Below, one piece after another: positions 1 through 7,038 of a stretch of DNA of 13,253 bases (within the stretch, counting starts at the first letter, position 1; every line of letters begins with the position of its first letter). The notes beneath the pieces were generated by a model. It saw nothing but the letters and a program-made list of their open reading frames with translations. It did no database searches and was not told the origin of the DNA. The position numbers were made by a program, and so were the translations under genes. The DNA is from JBHJGS01 sp050331575 (GTDB lineage: Bacteria; Pseudomonadota; Alphaproteobacteria; Sphingomonadales; Rhodothalassiaceae): NCBI GenBank assembly GCA_050331575.1, contig JBHJGS010000063.1, forward strand, positions 1 through 13,253, written 5' to 3'.

Positions 1-164
1 CCCGGGGGACGCCCCGATACCCCGCCGCGCGGGGGGGGGGTTGTGGTCCAGCCCCATCTCCCTATTGGGTTTGGGTTTTGGCTCTCCTACTCGGGCCGGC
101 TCCCTGCGGTGGTTGTGGGGGTGGGGGGCGGGGGGCCAGGCGGTGAAACACGGGGCGCCGTGGG
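1..164. other. Non-coding G-tract-rich stretch downstream of glyQ
   Basis: I see no convincing gene here. The plus strand has a run of ten G at 31-40, a telomere-like GGGTTTGGGTTTTGG at 67-81, and three long G runs separated by single bases at 117-121, 123-128 and 130-135, so a G-quadruplex is possible. Read in the direction of glyQ, the same stretch is strongly C-rich, as expected of a Rho loading site. glyS, the beta subunit that usually follows glyQ, does not start here: the only minus-strand ATG (55-57) opens a proline/glycine/arginine-rich frame unlike GlyS. Long homopolymers at a sequence end can also be assembly or base-calling errors, so base-level detail is doubtful. Confidence 0.55.
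149..162 (-). terminator. Possible weak terminator hairpin after glyQ
   Basis: CACGG (149-153) pairs with CCGTG (158-162) around a four-base loop, starting two bases past the glyQ stop codon. On the minus strand the hairpin is followed by only three T before the C-rich tract. A weak intrinsic terminator, or a hairpin that works together with Rho, is plausible. The short T run keeps confidence low. Confidence 0.3.
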
Positions 165-1040
165 TCAGCATGGTGTTGTCCCTTGGGCCTGTTCCTGGGC
201 GTTCCAGGCCTCGCAGCACGCTTTGGCCAGCGCGCGGACCCGGGCGATGAAGGCTTGCCGTTCCGTCACCGAAATCACCCCGCGCGCATCCAACAGATTG
301 AAGGCGTGGCTGGCCTTGATGCACTGGTCATAGGCCGGCAGCGGCAAGTCAGCCGCGACCAGCATCTGGCATTCCGTCTCCGCATCCTTGAAATGCTGAA
401 ACAGCGTCTCGGTCGTTGCGTGGTCGAAATTATAAGCCGAGAACTGCTGCTCATTGGCCAGATAGACGTCACCATATGAGACGCCGGCCTCGTTGAAGGC
501 GATATCATAGATGCTGTCGACGCCTTGGATATACATGACCAGGCGTTCCAGCCCATAGGTCAGCTCGCCGGACACCGGGTGGCAGTCAATGCCGCCGACC
601 TGCTGGAAATAGGTGAACTGGCTGACCTCCATGCCGTCGCACCAGACCTCCCAGCCCAAGCCCCAGGCGCCCAGCGTCGGGCTCTCCCAATCATCCTCGA
701 CAAAGCGGATGTCGTGCACGGTCAGGTCGATGCCAATGGCGGCCAGAGAGCCCAGATAGAGATCCTGAAAGTCCGGCGGGCTGGGCTTCATGATCACCTG
801 GAACTGATAATAATGCTGCAGCCGATTGGGATTTTCGCCATAGCGGCCGTCCGTGGGCCGACGGCATGGCTGGACATAGGCGGCGTTCCAGGGCTTCGGG
901 CCCAGCGCGCGCAAGGTGGTGGCCCAATGAAAGGTGCCCGCGCCCATCTCCAGATCATAGGGCTGCAGGATCACGCACCCCTGCGCGCTCCAATAGCGCT
1001 GCAAGGTCAGGATCGTGTCTTGAAAGGATGGCGCGGCCAT
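165..1040 (-). CDS. glyQ: Glycyl-tRNA synthetase alpha subunit
   Basis: This is the catalytic alpha subunit of the bacterial alpha2-beta2 glycyl-tRNA synthetase (class II), which activates glycine and charges tRNA-Gly in the cytoplasm together with the GlyS beta subunit. The 291 residues match the family length (about 300). The N-terminus SFQDTILTLQRYW is typical. Class II motif 2 lies around residues 60-82 (RRPTDGRYGENPNRLQHYY) and motif 3 around 158-171 (SGELTYGLERLVMY, with the ATP-binding Arg). A Trp at residue 39 (GTFHWATTLRALGP) replaces the smaller residue I would expect. No clear Shine-Dalgarno precedes the ATG, but the family N-terminus fits this start. The gene is transcribed away from ccmC. 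glyS is not within the 164 bases downstream, which is less usual than a tight glyQ-glyS pair. The gene assignment is secure. Confidence 0.97.
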   Translation of the reverse strand: MAAPSFQDTILTLQRYWSAQGCVILQPYDLEMGAGTFHWATTLRALGPKPWNAAYVQPCRRPTDGRYGENPNRLQHYYQFQVIMKPSPPDFQDLYLGSLAAIGIDLTVHDIRFVEDDWESPTLGAWGLGWEVWCDGMEVSQFTYFQQVGGIDCHPVSGELTYGLERLVMYIQGVDSIYDIAFNEAGVSYGDVYLANEQQFSAYNFDHATTETLFQHFKDAETECQMLVAADLPLPAYDQCIKASHAFNLLDARGVISVTERQAFIARVRALAKACCEAWNAQEQAQGTTPC

Positions 1041-1100
1041 GCGGCAAACCGGTTGGACATATTTTGCGGAGGCGCAGCCATAGCGCCGGTGCTTGAACCA

Positions 1101-1126
1101 CGCAAGCCGCCGGCAATTGGCTTGCG
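1101..1126. repeat. Inverted repeat with GCTTGCG half-sites between glyQ and ccmC
   Basis: CGCAAGCC (1101-1108) and GGCTTGCG (1119-1126) form a perfect 8-bp dyad with a 10-base centre. A further direct copy of the half-site GCTTGCG sits at 1143-1149, 23 bp from the second arm and overlapping the candidate ccmC -35 box. The dyad lies about 60 bases upstream of the glyQ start and 54 upstream of the ccmC start. It lacks a T run, so it is more likely an operator than a terminator. No regulator is recognised. Confidence 0.4.
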
Positions 1127-1144
1127 GCGCAGGCGCGCGGATGC

Positions 1145-1173
1145 TTGCGAAGCCGTCGTGCCGTCCTTACAAC
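1145..1173 (+). promoter_or_regulatory. Candidate sigma-70-type promoter for the ccm operon
   Basis: TTGCGA (1145-1150, 4 of 6 to consensus) and TACAAC (1168-1173, 4 of 6) are separated by exactly 17 bases, just ahead of the ccmC ATG at 1181. Initiation about seven bases after the -10 box would fall at or next to the ATG, giving a leaderless or nearly leaderless ccmC message. This agrees with the poor Shine-Dalgarno (only AGG at 1176-1178). The match is modest and the assignment tentative. Confidence 0.28.
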
Positions 1174-1180
1174 ATAGGCC

Positions 1181-1894
1181 ATGCACCATTTCGCCAATCC
1201 GCTGCGCTTCGCGCGCCTGGCTGACACGCTGTTGCCGTGGTTGACCGCGGCAACCCTGCTGGCCTTTGCCGTTGCGCTGCCTTGGGCGTTGATCTTTTCG
1301 CCGGAAGATTATCAGCAGGGCGATACCGTGCGGATCATGTATGTGCACGTGCCCTCGGCTTATCTCAGCTTGATGAGCTATATGGCCGTGGCCGTGTCTG
1401 GCGCGGTTTGGCTGATCTGGAAGCATCCGCTGGCGGATTTGGCCGCGCGCGCGGCCGCACCGATGGGCGCGGTGTTCACCGCGATGGCGCTGATCACCGG
1501 CGCGGTGTGGGGCAAGCCGATGTGGGGCACCTATTGGGCGTGGGACGCGCGCGTGACGTCCATGCTGGTGCTATTCTTCCTGTTTCTGGGATATATCCTG
1601 CTCAGAGCAATGATCGAGGATCCGGACAAGGCCGGGCGCGCCTCGGCCATTCTGGCGATTGTTGGCGTGATCAACATTCCGATCATCAAATTCTCCGTGG
1701 AATGGTGGACCACGCTGCACCAGCCCGCCAGCATGCGGCTGGACGGGATCCGCATGCATGACGCGTTCCTGGGCCCCTTGTTCACCATGCTGATTGCATT
1801 CACCTGTTATTTCATCACCATCTTATTGTGGCGTATCAAGGCGGAGATCGAGGCCAAGCGGCTTGATGGCTTCCGGCAGATCGAGGCGGCATGA
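1181..1894 (+). CDS. ccmC: Heme exporter / heme-handling protein CcmC
   Basis: CcmC is an integral inner-membrane protein of System I cytochrome c maturation. It presents heme at the periplasmic face and hands it to CcmE. The 237 residues form about six membrane helices. The tryptophan-rich heme-binding signature of the heme-handling-protein family is at 115-127 (WGTYWAWDARVTS). The two conserved periplasmic histidines, probable heme axial ligands, are His56 (in YVHVPSA) and His180 (in TLHQP). Length is normal. It is the first gene of the run; ccmA and ccmB, which often precede ccmC, are replaced upstream by divergent glyQ. Its stop codon overlaps the ccmD start (ATGA), indicating translational coupling. 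Confidence 0.96.
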   Translation: MHHFANPLRFARLADTLLPWLTAATLLAFAVALPWALIFSPEDYQQGDTVRIMYVHVPSAYLSLMSYMAVAVSGAVWLIWKHPLADLAARAAAPMGAVFTAMALITGAVWGKPMWGTYWAWDARVTSMLVLFFLFLGYILLRAMIEDPDKAGRASAILAIVGVINIPIIKFSVEWWTTLHQPASMRLDGIRMHDAFLGPLFTMLIAFTCYFITILLWRIKAEIEAKRLDGFRQIEAA

Positions 1895-2061
1895 ACGAGT
1901 TCTTCCACATGGGCGGCTATGCCGCGTTCGTCTGGGGCGCCTATGGCGTCACCTTCACCGGCCTGATCGTCATGGCCGCTCTCAGCATCGCCCGGCATCG
2001 CCGGCTGCGCCGGCAGGCTGAGGCGTTGCGGGCGCAACTGGCCCAGGAGCAGACATTATGA
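1891..2061 (+). CDS. ccmD: Heme exporter protein CcmD (small membrane protein)
   Basis: This 56-residue protein begins MNEFFHMGGYAAFVWGAYG and has one membrane helix (about residues 13-34). A strongly basic stretch (RHRRLRRQ) follows, then a short helical, charged C-terminus. That is the standard CcmD pattern: N-terminal FF-MGGYA-FVW, one helix, basic stop-transfer. CcmD stabilises the CcmABC complex and helps release heme-loaded CcmE. The ATG overlaps the ccmC stop by four bases and the TGA overlaps the ccmE ATG by four bases, so it is embedded in a translationally coupled chain. It is easily missed because of its size. Confidence 0.93.
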   Translation: MNEFFHMGGYAAFVWGAYGVTFTGLIVMAALSIARHRRLRRQAEALRAQLAQEQTL

Positions 2062-2534
2062 GTCGATTGCGTGGCGCGCGCGCCCATAAGGCCAAGCAAA
2101 GGCGGCTGATCTACGGTGTGGTGGCAATTGCGGGCCTGGCCCTGGCCGGTACGTTCCTGGTCCTGGCCTTGGGCGAACGGGCGCTGTATTTCCGCACGCC
2201 GGCCCAACTGATCGCCGAGCCGATCGAGCCCGGCCGGCCGTTCCGCCTGGGCGGCATGGTCGCTGACGGCAGCGTGCAGGCACTGGCCGACGCGGTTACC
2301 GTGTTTGCCGTGGAGGCCGGTGGGGCGCAGCAACCGGTGCGCTATCGCGGTGTGCTGCCGGACTTGTTCCGGGAAGGCCAGGGGGTCGTGGCCGAGGGCG
2401 CCCTGGATGAAACCGGGCTGTTCGTCGCCCGCCGCGTGCTCGCCAAGCATGACGAGAATTATATGCCGCCGGAACTGGCCGAGTCGATGAGGCAGGCCGC
2501 CGGGTCCCCTGACAGCGCGGAGGCCGGCTCCTGA
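2058..2534 (+). CDS. ccmE: Periplasmic heme chaperone CcmE
   Basis: CcmE takes heme from CcmC, binds it covalently through a histidine, and delivers it to the CcmF/H/I lyase. The 158 residues comprise a basic cytoplasmic N-terminus, a signal-anchor helix at about 17-38, and a periplasmic OB-fold beta-barrel. The heme-binding motif is LAKHDENYMPPE, with His131 as the covalent attachment residue and Tyr135 as the conserved axial ligand. It is therefore the classical His type, not the CxxxY variant. A flexible Ala/Ser/Glu tail follows. The start overlaps ccmD by four bases, and the TGA shares its last base with the ccmF ATG. Confidence 0.97.
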   Translation: MSRLRGARAHKAKQRRLIYGVVAIAGLALAGTFLVLALGERALYFRTPAQLIAEPIEPGRPFRLGGMVADGSVQALADAVTVFAVEAGGAQQPVRYRGVLPDLFREGQGVVAEGALDETGLFVARRVLAKHDENYMPPELAESMRQAAGSPDSAEAGS

Positions 2535-4474
2535 TGACCGCGGAACTGGGCCATCTGGCGCTCTGGCTGGCGCTGGGGCTGGCGCTGATCGCCGCCACGC
2601 TGCCCCACCGCGGTCTGGCCACCGGGGACAGCCGGCTGGTCGCCTTGCCCGTGCCGTTGACCGTGTTGCAGGCGATGCTGTGCAGCTTTGCGTTCGTCGT
2701 GCTGATCCTGGCGTTCTGGCGGTCGGACTTTTCGTTAGCGCTGGTTGCGGCAAACAGCCATTCCGACAAGCCCACGATCTTCAAGATTGCCGGCGCCTGG
2801 GGCAATCACGAAGGCTCGCTGTTGATGTGGCTGGTGATGCTGACGGGCTTCGGCGCGGCGGTGGCTTTGACAGCCCTTCCGGCGCGGTTCAAGGCGCGGG
2901 TCTTGTCGGTTCAGTCGCTGCTGACGCTGGGCTTTCTGGCGTTTCTGCTGCTGACATCGAACCCGTTTCTGCGCCTGGATCCGGCCCCACCGCAGGGCAA
3001 TGGGCTGAACCCGTTGCTGCAGGATATCGGCTTGGCGCTGCATCCGCCGCTGCTGTATGTGGGCTATGTCGGCTTCTCGATCGCCTTTTCCTTTGCCGTG
3101 GCCGCCTTGATGGAAGGCGATCTGGGGCCGGCCTGGGCGCGCTATGTGCGGCCGTGGACGATCGCTGCCTGGGTGGCGCTGACCGGCGGCATCGCACTGG
3201 GCTCGGGCTGGGCCTATTATGAGCTGGGCTGGGGCGGCTGGTGGTTCTGGGACCCGGTGGAAAACGCCTCCTTCATGCCATGGCTGGCCGGCACCGCTTT
3301 GGTGCATTCCGTCATCGTGGTGGAAACCCGGGACAGTTTGAAGAGCTGGACCATCCTGCTGGCGGTCCTGACCTTCTCGCTGTCCATGCTGGGCACCTTC
3401 CTGGTGCGCTCCGGCGTCTTGACCTCGGTGCATGCCTTTGCCGTCGACCCGGAGCGGGGCATCTTCGTGCTCGGGCTTCTGGGCCTGTATGCCGGCGGCG
3501 CGCTGGCGCTTTATGCTTGGCGGGCACCGATGCTGGCGCCAGCCGGGCTGTTCCGCCCGGTCAGCCGCGAAGGCGGACTGGTGCTGAACAATCTGTTGCT
3601 GACCATTGCCGCGGGCATCGTGCTGATCGGCACGCTGTACCCGCTGATCCTGGATGCGGTGACCGGCGACAAGATCTCCGTCGGCGCGCCCTTCTTCAAT
3701 ATCATGACGCTGATCGTGGCGCCGTTGTTGATCCTGGGCATGGCGATCGGCCCGCGCCTGGCCTGGCGCCGTGGCAAGATCGGCCGCGCGGTCAAGGAGG
3801 TGCGGCTGGCGGGCATCGTCGGGCTTGTCGTGGCCTTAGCGGCGCTGGTGGCCAGCTCGGCGGATTGGGCACCGGCGCTGGGACTGGGATTGGGGGTCGG
3901 CCTGATCGTCGCGGTTATGCAGGATGTGTGGCAGCGCACCAAGGGGTTCAAGCGCGGCTTGCCGCTGCGCGGACTGTCGCTCAGCCTGGGCCATTTCGGC
4001 CTCGCCGTTGTGGTGCTCGGCATCGCCGGGTCCAGCGCGTTTACCGAGGAATATCTCGGGGTGCTCCAGCCTGGCGACCGCATCACGCTGGCCGGCTATG
4101 ACTTTGAGTTTCAGGGCGTGCGGCCGGTTGCCGGCAAGAATTATGCGGCGATCGAAGGGCGCTTCCTGGTTGAACGCGGCGGCCGCACGGTCGCGCGCAT
4201 GCACCCCCAAGCGCGGCATTACGGCACTCCGGTGATGGAGACCACCGAAGCCGCCATCCGACCGCTGCCGCATGCGGATCTGTATGCGGTGATGGGTGAC
4301 CCAGGACCGGACGGCTGGGCCGTGCGCCTGTATGTCAAGCCGCTGCTGTCCTGGATCTGGGCCGGCGCGCTGATCATGGCGCTGTCGGGGATCCTGGCGA
4401 TTGCGGCGCGCCGGCGCGCGCGGGCGGCCGCTGCTGCATCGCCCAAGCCGCGCCTGCAAGAACAACCCGCCTGA
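2534..4474 (+). CDS. ccmF: Cytochrome c heme lyase subunit CcmF
   Basis: CcmF is the large membrane subunit that ligates heme to the CxxCH motif of apocytochromes, acting with CcmH and CcmI. The 646 residues (normal length) form many membrane helices. The heme-handling signature is around 232-250 (GWGGWWFWDPVENASFMPW). Conserved histidines are visible at His170 (LHPPLLYVGY), His258 (ALVHS) and His300 (LTSVHAFAVDP). A soluble periplasmic domain spans about 505-605 (EEYLGVLQPGDRITLAGY onward), then a last helix at 606-625 and a basic Ala-rich tail. The start is fixed by the one-base overlap with ccmE (TGATG). Nothing appears damaged. Confidence 0.97.
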   Translation: MTAELGHLALWLALGLALIAATLPHRGLATGDSRLVALPVPLTVLQAMLCSFAFVVLILAFWRSDFSLALVAANSHSDKPTIFKIAGAWGNHEGSLLMWLVMLTGFGAAVALTALPARFKARVLSVQSLLTLGFLAFLLLTSNPFLRLDPAPPQGNGLNPLLQDIGLALHPPLLYVGYVGFSIAFSFAVAALMEGDLGPAWARYVRPWTIAAWVALTGGIALGSGWAYYELGWGGWWFWDPVENASFMPWLAGTALVHSVIVVETRDSLKSWTILLAVLTFSLSMLGTFLVRSGVLTSVHAFAVDPERGIFVLGLLGLYAGGALALYAWRAPMLAPAGLFRPVSREGGLVLNNLLLTIAAGIVLIGTLYPLILDAVTGDKISVGAPFFNIMTLIVAPLLILGMAIGPRLAWRRGKIGRAVKEVRLAGIVGLVVALAALVASSADWAPALGLGLGVGLIVAVMQDVWQRTKGFKRGLPLRGLSLSLGHFGLAVVVLGIAGSSAFTEEYLGVLQPGDRITLAGYDFEFQGVRPVAGKNYAAIEGRFLVERGGRTVARMHPQARHYGTPVMETTEAAIRPLPHADLYAVMGDPGPDGWAVRLYVKPLLSWIWAGALIMALSGILAIAARRRARAAAAASPKPRLQEQPA

Positions 4475-4485
4475 AGGGCCTGTTG

Positions 4486-5016
4486 ATGAAGATAAGCTTT
4501 CTTGTTCCCGTGCTGATTACCGCTGCCTTGCTGGCGTTGTTGACCCGCAGCCTGTTTTTGGACCGGGCGGTCGGCGAAACGCCGATGGTTGGCCGGCCGG
4601 TGCCGGTGTTCGACCTGCCGCCGATCCAGGAGCAGGCCAAGGGCGTGTCCTCGCAGACCTTGGCGCAAGGCGAGCCGGTGCTGGTGAATTTCTTCGCCAG
4701 CTGGTGCGTGCCTTGCCGCGCCGAGCATGGCCAGTTGATGGCCATGGCCGAGGCCGGTGATCCGCCGATCTATGGCATCAACTATCTGGACAGCCGGGAG
4801 GATGGTCAGGCGTTTCTGGACGAGTTGGGCGATCCCTATGAAGCGGTGGGCTTTGATGCCCGCGGCCGGGTCGGCATCGACCTGGGCGTGCGTGGCGTGC
4901 CGGAAACCTTCGTGATCGACGGCAATGGCGTCATCGTCACCCGTCATCTGGGCCCGCTCACCCCGCAGATCGTCGCTGAGAAGATCCAGCCGGCGCTGGA
5001 GATGGCCCGGCGATGA
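4486..5016 (+). CDS. ccmG: Thiol:disulfide interchange protein CcmG (DsbE)
   Basis: CcmG is a membrane-anchored periplasmic thioredoxin-like protein that keeps the apocytochrome CxxCH cysteines, or CcmH, reduced. The 176 residues comprise an N-terminal anchor helix (about 4-22) and a thioredoxin fold. The active site is ASWCVPCRAEH, with Cys74 and Cys77, in the family's WCxPC form. The conserved cis-proline is in RGVPETFVIDG (Pro139), followed by the GxI/V strand typical of CcmG/DsbE. I chose the ATG at 4486 because AAGGG (4474-4478) sits seven bases upstream; a TTG three bases earlier (4483) is in frame but too close to that site. It follows ccmF by 11 bases and overlaps ccmH by four. Confidence 0.95.
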   Translation: MKISFLVPVLITAALLALLTRSLFLDRAVGETPMVGRPVPVFDLPPIQEQAKGVSSQTLAQGEPVLVNFFASWCVPCRAEHGQLMAMAEAGDPPIYGINYLDSREDGQAFLDELGDPYEAVGFDARGRVGIDLGVRGVPETFVIDGNGVIVTRHLGPLTPQIVAEKIQPALEMARR

Positions 5017-5468
5017 CACGGCTCATTCTCCTGCTTGTGCTGATGATCGGCAGCCCTGCCTGGGGCGTCGGCGTCGACCGCAACCCTTTGGACGATCCCG
5101 CCAAGGAGGCCGAGGCGCGGGCATTGATGCAGGAAATCCGCTGCGTGGTGTGTGAGGGCCAGTCGATCGCCGACAGCAATGCGGGACTGGCCGAGGAAAT
5201 GCGCGCGCTGATCCGCGAACGCATCGGCGATGGCGAAGACCGCGGCGAGATCAAGGCCTATCTGGTCGCGCGCTATGGCGATGAGATCTTGCTGCGGCCG
5301 CGGGTGACCGCGCGCACCTGGGTCTTGTGGGCCCTGCCGCTGATCCTGCTGGCCGCGGCCCTGCCGCTGCTGGCCAAGCTGCGCCGGCCGCCGGCCCCGC
5401 CGCCCTTGAGCCCGGAGGACGAGGCCCGTGCCGAGGCACTGCTGGACGAGGTCTCGTCCCGGTCATGA
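5013..5468 (+). CDS. ccmH: Cytochrome c-type biogenesis protein CcmH (thiol reductase subunit)
   Basis: CcmH holds a reactive CxxC that resolves disulfides with the apocytochrome and CcmG at the heme-lyase complex. The 151 residues carry a cleavable signal (about 1-18, ending SPAWG), then a helical periplasmic domain with the signature IRCVVCEGQSIADSNA (Cys44 and Cys47). A membrane helix at about 104-123 and a proline-rich cytoplasmic tail follow. The family usually reads C-Q-N-Q-S after the second Cys; here it is C-E-G-Q-S, a mild deviation that leaves the cysteines and the SIADS part intact. This is the short form without a fused TPR region, that role being supplied by the next gene. It overlaps ccmG and ccmI by ATGA. 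Confidence 0.95.
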   Translation: MTRLILLLVLMIGSPAWGVGVDRNPLDDPAKEAEARALMQEIRCVVCEGQSIADSNAGLAEEMRALIRERIGDGEDRGEIKAYLVARYGDEILLRPRVTARTWVLWALPLILLAAALPLLAKLRRPPAPPPLSPEDEARAEALLDEVSSRS

Positions 5469-6511
5469 TCCTTGCCGCTCTCGGTTTCGCCGTGGTCCTT
5501 GTGGCCGCGACCTTTGTGTGGATCTGGCGCCCGCGGGCCGGCCAGTCCAGCGCGGCGATCGCGCGCGAGGAAGCGCGCCGTCAGCTTGCCGAGTTGGAGC
5601 AAGGCGGGGCCACTGCCGATCCGCAGGAACTGGCGCGCGCCCGCTCAGCGATCAAGCGCCGTCTGCTGCATGCCGCACAGGACAAGCCGATGCGGGCGAA
5701 GGCGCCGGTTGCCGGGGTTCTGGCCGCCGTGGCGCTGGTCGCTGGCGTCAGCATCGCCGGTTATTGGCAGTTCGGCCGCCCGCAGCTGAGCGACACCACC
5801 GCCGTGGCCAAGCCGCAAGGCGAGATGCCCCAGCTGTTGAAGGAACTGGAAAAGGAGCTGCAGGCCACGCCGTCCCGGCATGACGGCTGGGCGCTGCTGG
5901 GTCGCTCCGCAGCCGGGCTGGGCCAGTTTCAGCGCGCCGCCAACGCCTATGCGCGGGCGGCCCGCGCGCAACCCGACAATCCGGAATATTGGATCGCCTA
6001 TGGCGTAATGCTGACCGAGGTGACCGAGGGGCTGGTGACCCCGGCAGCGGAGCTGGCCTTCAACCGGGCCGCCGAGATCGCGCCGGATCATCCCGGCGTG
6101 GCGTATTATCGCGGACTGGCGCTGGTGCAGAAGGGTGAGGTGGCGCAGGCGCTAGAGGTTTGGCGAGCCGCCGCGGACAGCCTGCCGTCGGGCTCGCCCC
6201 TGCGCCAGCCGCTCGACATCGCCATCGCCAATTTCGATCGCAATCAGGCGCGCCAGGAGATCGCCCAGATGCCGGCGGATGAGCAGATGGCCATGATCCG
6301 CTCCATGGTCGAGGGCCTGGCCGCGCGCCTGGAGGCGGAGCCGGACGATCCGGACGGCTGGCTCCGGCTCGCGCGCTCCTATGAGGTGCTGGGTCAGATG
6401 GACCAGGCGCTGGCGGCTTATCGTCGCGTGCTGCCGATGCTTGAGGGCGCGCGTGCACAATCGGTTGAGGCGCGTGTGGCGGACTTGGAAGCGACAACTA
6501 GTTTGGAGTAA
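5465..6511 (+). CDS. ccmI: Cytochrome c biogenesis TPR protein CcmI (CycH)
   Basis: CcmI captures apocytochrome c and presents it to CcmF/CcmH. The 348 residues have two membrane helices (about 2-20 and 81-100). They are joined by a cytoplasmic helical loop (about 28-75; a likely leucine-zipper-like coiled segment with EEARRQLAELEQ). Periplasmic TPR-like repeats follow from about 120, including HDGWALLGRSAAGLGQFQRA near 139-158 and the CycH-typical DDPDGWLRLARSYEVLGQMD at 294-313. The start at 5465 gives a normal first helix and the ATGA overlap with ccmH; the frame is open back to 5327, but that part only shadows ccmH. It is the last gene of the ccm run. Confidence 0.94.
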   Translation: MILAALGFAVVLVAATFVWIWRPRAGQSSAAIAREEARRQLAELEQGGATADPQELARARSAIKRRLLHAAQDKPMRAKAPVAGVLAAVALVAGVSIAGYWQFGRPQLSDTTAVAKPQGEMPQLLKELEKELQATPSRHDGWALLGRSAAGLGQFQRAANAYARAARAQPDNPEYWIAYGVMLTEVTEGLVTPAAELAFNRAAEIAPDHPGVAYYRGLALVQKGEVAQALEVWRAAADSLPSGSPLRQPLDIAIANFDRNQARQEIAQMPADEQMAMIRSMVEGLAARLEAEPDDPDGWLRLARSYEVLGQMDQALAAYRRVLPMLEGARAQSVEARVADLEATTSLE

Positions 6512-6518
6512 ATATAAG
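6491..6518 (+). promoter_or_regulatory. Weak candidate promoter at the end of ccmI
   Basis: GCGACA (6491-6496, 4 of 6 to TTGACA) and TATAAG (6513-6518, 5 of 6 to TATAAT) are spaced 16 bases apart, the -10 lying in a locally AT-rich patch just after the ccmI stop. If used, it would start the message of the following hypothetical, Nudix and LptA-like genes near 6525, with a leader of about 135 bases. The -35 box is poor. Confidence 0.27.
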
Positions 6519-6659
6519 GTTAAGTGGCGGTGCGCTATGTCTCGACTCGGAGAACGGGCTGCAACCGCTGCGCCGGCGGCGCGTTCTGAACAGCGGCAAA
6601 TGGGGGCGGCGCTTTGTCCGCCGGGGGCAGCGTCGCACAGTTTGTAGAGTAGGACTTTT
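6512..6659 (+). other. Intergenic spacer with stem-loops between ccmI and the 111-residue ORF
   Basis: This 148-base spacer holds nested inverted repeats: AGAACG (6551-6556) with CGTTCT (6582-6587); GCGCC (6570-6574) with GGCGC (6578-6582); CCGCTG (6565-6570) with CAGCGG (6591-6596); and GGCGG (6605-6609) with CCGCC (6618-6622). The first and third sets compete for overlapping sequence, as in switching leaders. No T run follows any stem, so none is a classical intrinsic terminator. I do not recognise a known riboswitch. It could equally be a Rho-dependent ccm 3' end. Confidence 0.35.
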
Positions 6660-6995
6660 ATGGCCATCAGCCCTGATCGTGCGCCGTTGAGCGCGCTTCT
6701 CGCCCAGATCCTAGGCGGCAGGCGACCCCAGCCTCTGCCACCCTCGGACCGACCGTCCTTTCGTCCGGAACAGGAGGATCGGGGCCGGGGCAGCGCGGCG
6801 GGTTTCGGTACGCGCGGCCGCATCGGCCGTGACGATAGCGGTTTTTCGTCCGCTGCGGATGTGGAGGCCGCCAAAGCGCGCGTCCGCGCCATGGCACAGA
6901 ATAATCTTTTCACACTCGATCCCATCGGAATGGATCGGTTCCGCCGCGACGCGGTGCTGCAACCCCTCGGTCAGATTATCGACATCCGGGTATGA
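6660..6995 (+). CDS. Hypothetical protein (111 aa), unrecognised
   Basis: I do not recognise this protein. After a short hydrophobic patch (LSALLAQILGG, about 10-20), residues 21-62 are rich in Pro, Arg, Gly and Ser and probably disordered. The remainder looks folded: a helix (about 66-80, AADVEAAKARVRAMAQ) and a C-terminal stretch (DPIGMDRFRRDAVLQPLGQI, then IDIRV) that ends cleanly. There is no signal peptide or Cys pair. A purine-rich stretch (TAGAGTAGGA, 6644-6653) lies a few bases ahead of the ATG and is a reasonable ribosome site. The in-frame stop is 43 bases before the Nudix ATG, so the genes may be co-transcribed. Lack of a strong ORF in other frames and the ribosome site favour a real gene. 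Confidence 0.6.
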   Translation: MAISPDRAPLSALLAQILGGRRPQPLPPSDRPSFRPEQEDRGRGSAAGFGTRGRIGRDDSGFSSAADVEAAKARVRAMAQNNLFTLDPIGMDRFRRDAVLQPLGQIIDIRV

Positions 6996-7038
6996 GCGGG
7001 CTAAAGCTCAGGACGATAAGCAGGTGCTGAGCCCTAAC

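Noticed and set aside
1041..1180. T-box riboswitch ahead of glyQ
   Set aside because: No specifier loop, T-box sequence or terminator/antiterminator was found, and T-boxes are essentially a Gram-positive feature.
5327..5464. Upstream extension of CcmI
   Set aside because: The extra residues are an out-of-frame reading of ccmH; the ATG at 5465 gives the expected first membrane helix and the ATGA overlap.
6537..6647. 36-residue ORF in the ccmI downstream spacer
   Set aside because: No ribosome site at proper distance, composition follows the stem-loops, and no recognisable protein features.
6829..7038. N-terminal extension of the Nudix protein
   Set aside because: It overlaps the 111-residue ORF in another frame and has no conserved character; conserved sequence begins after 7039.
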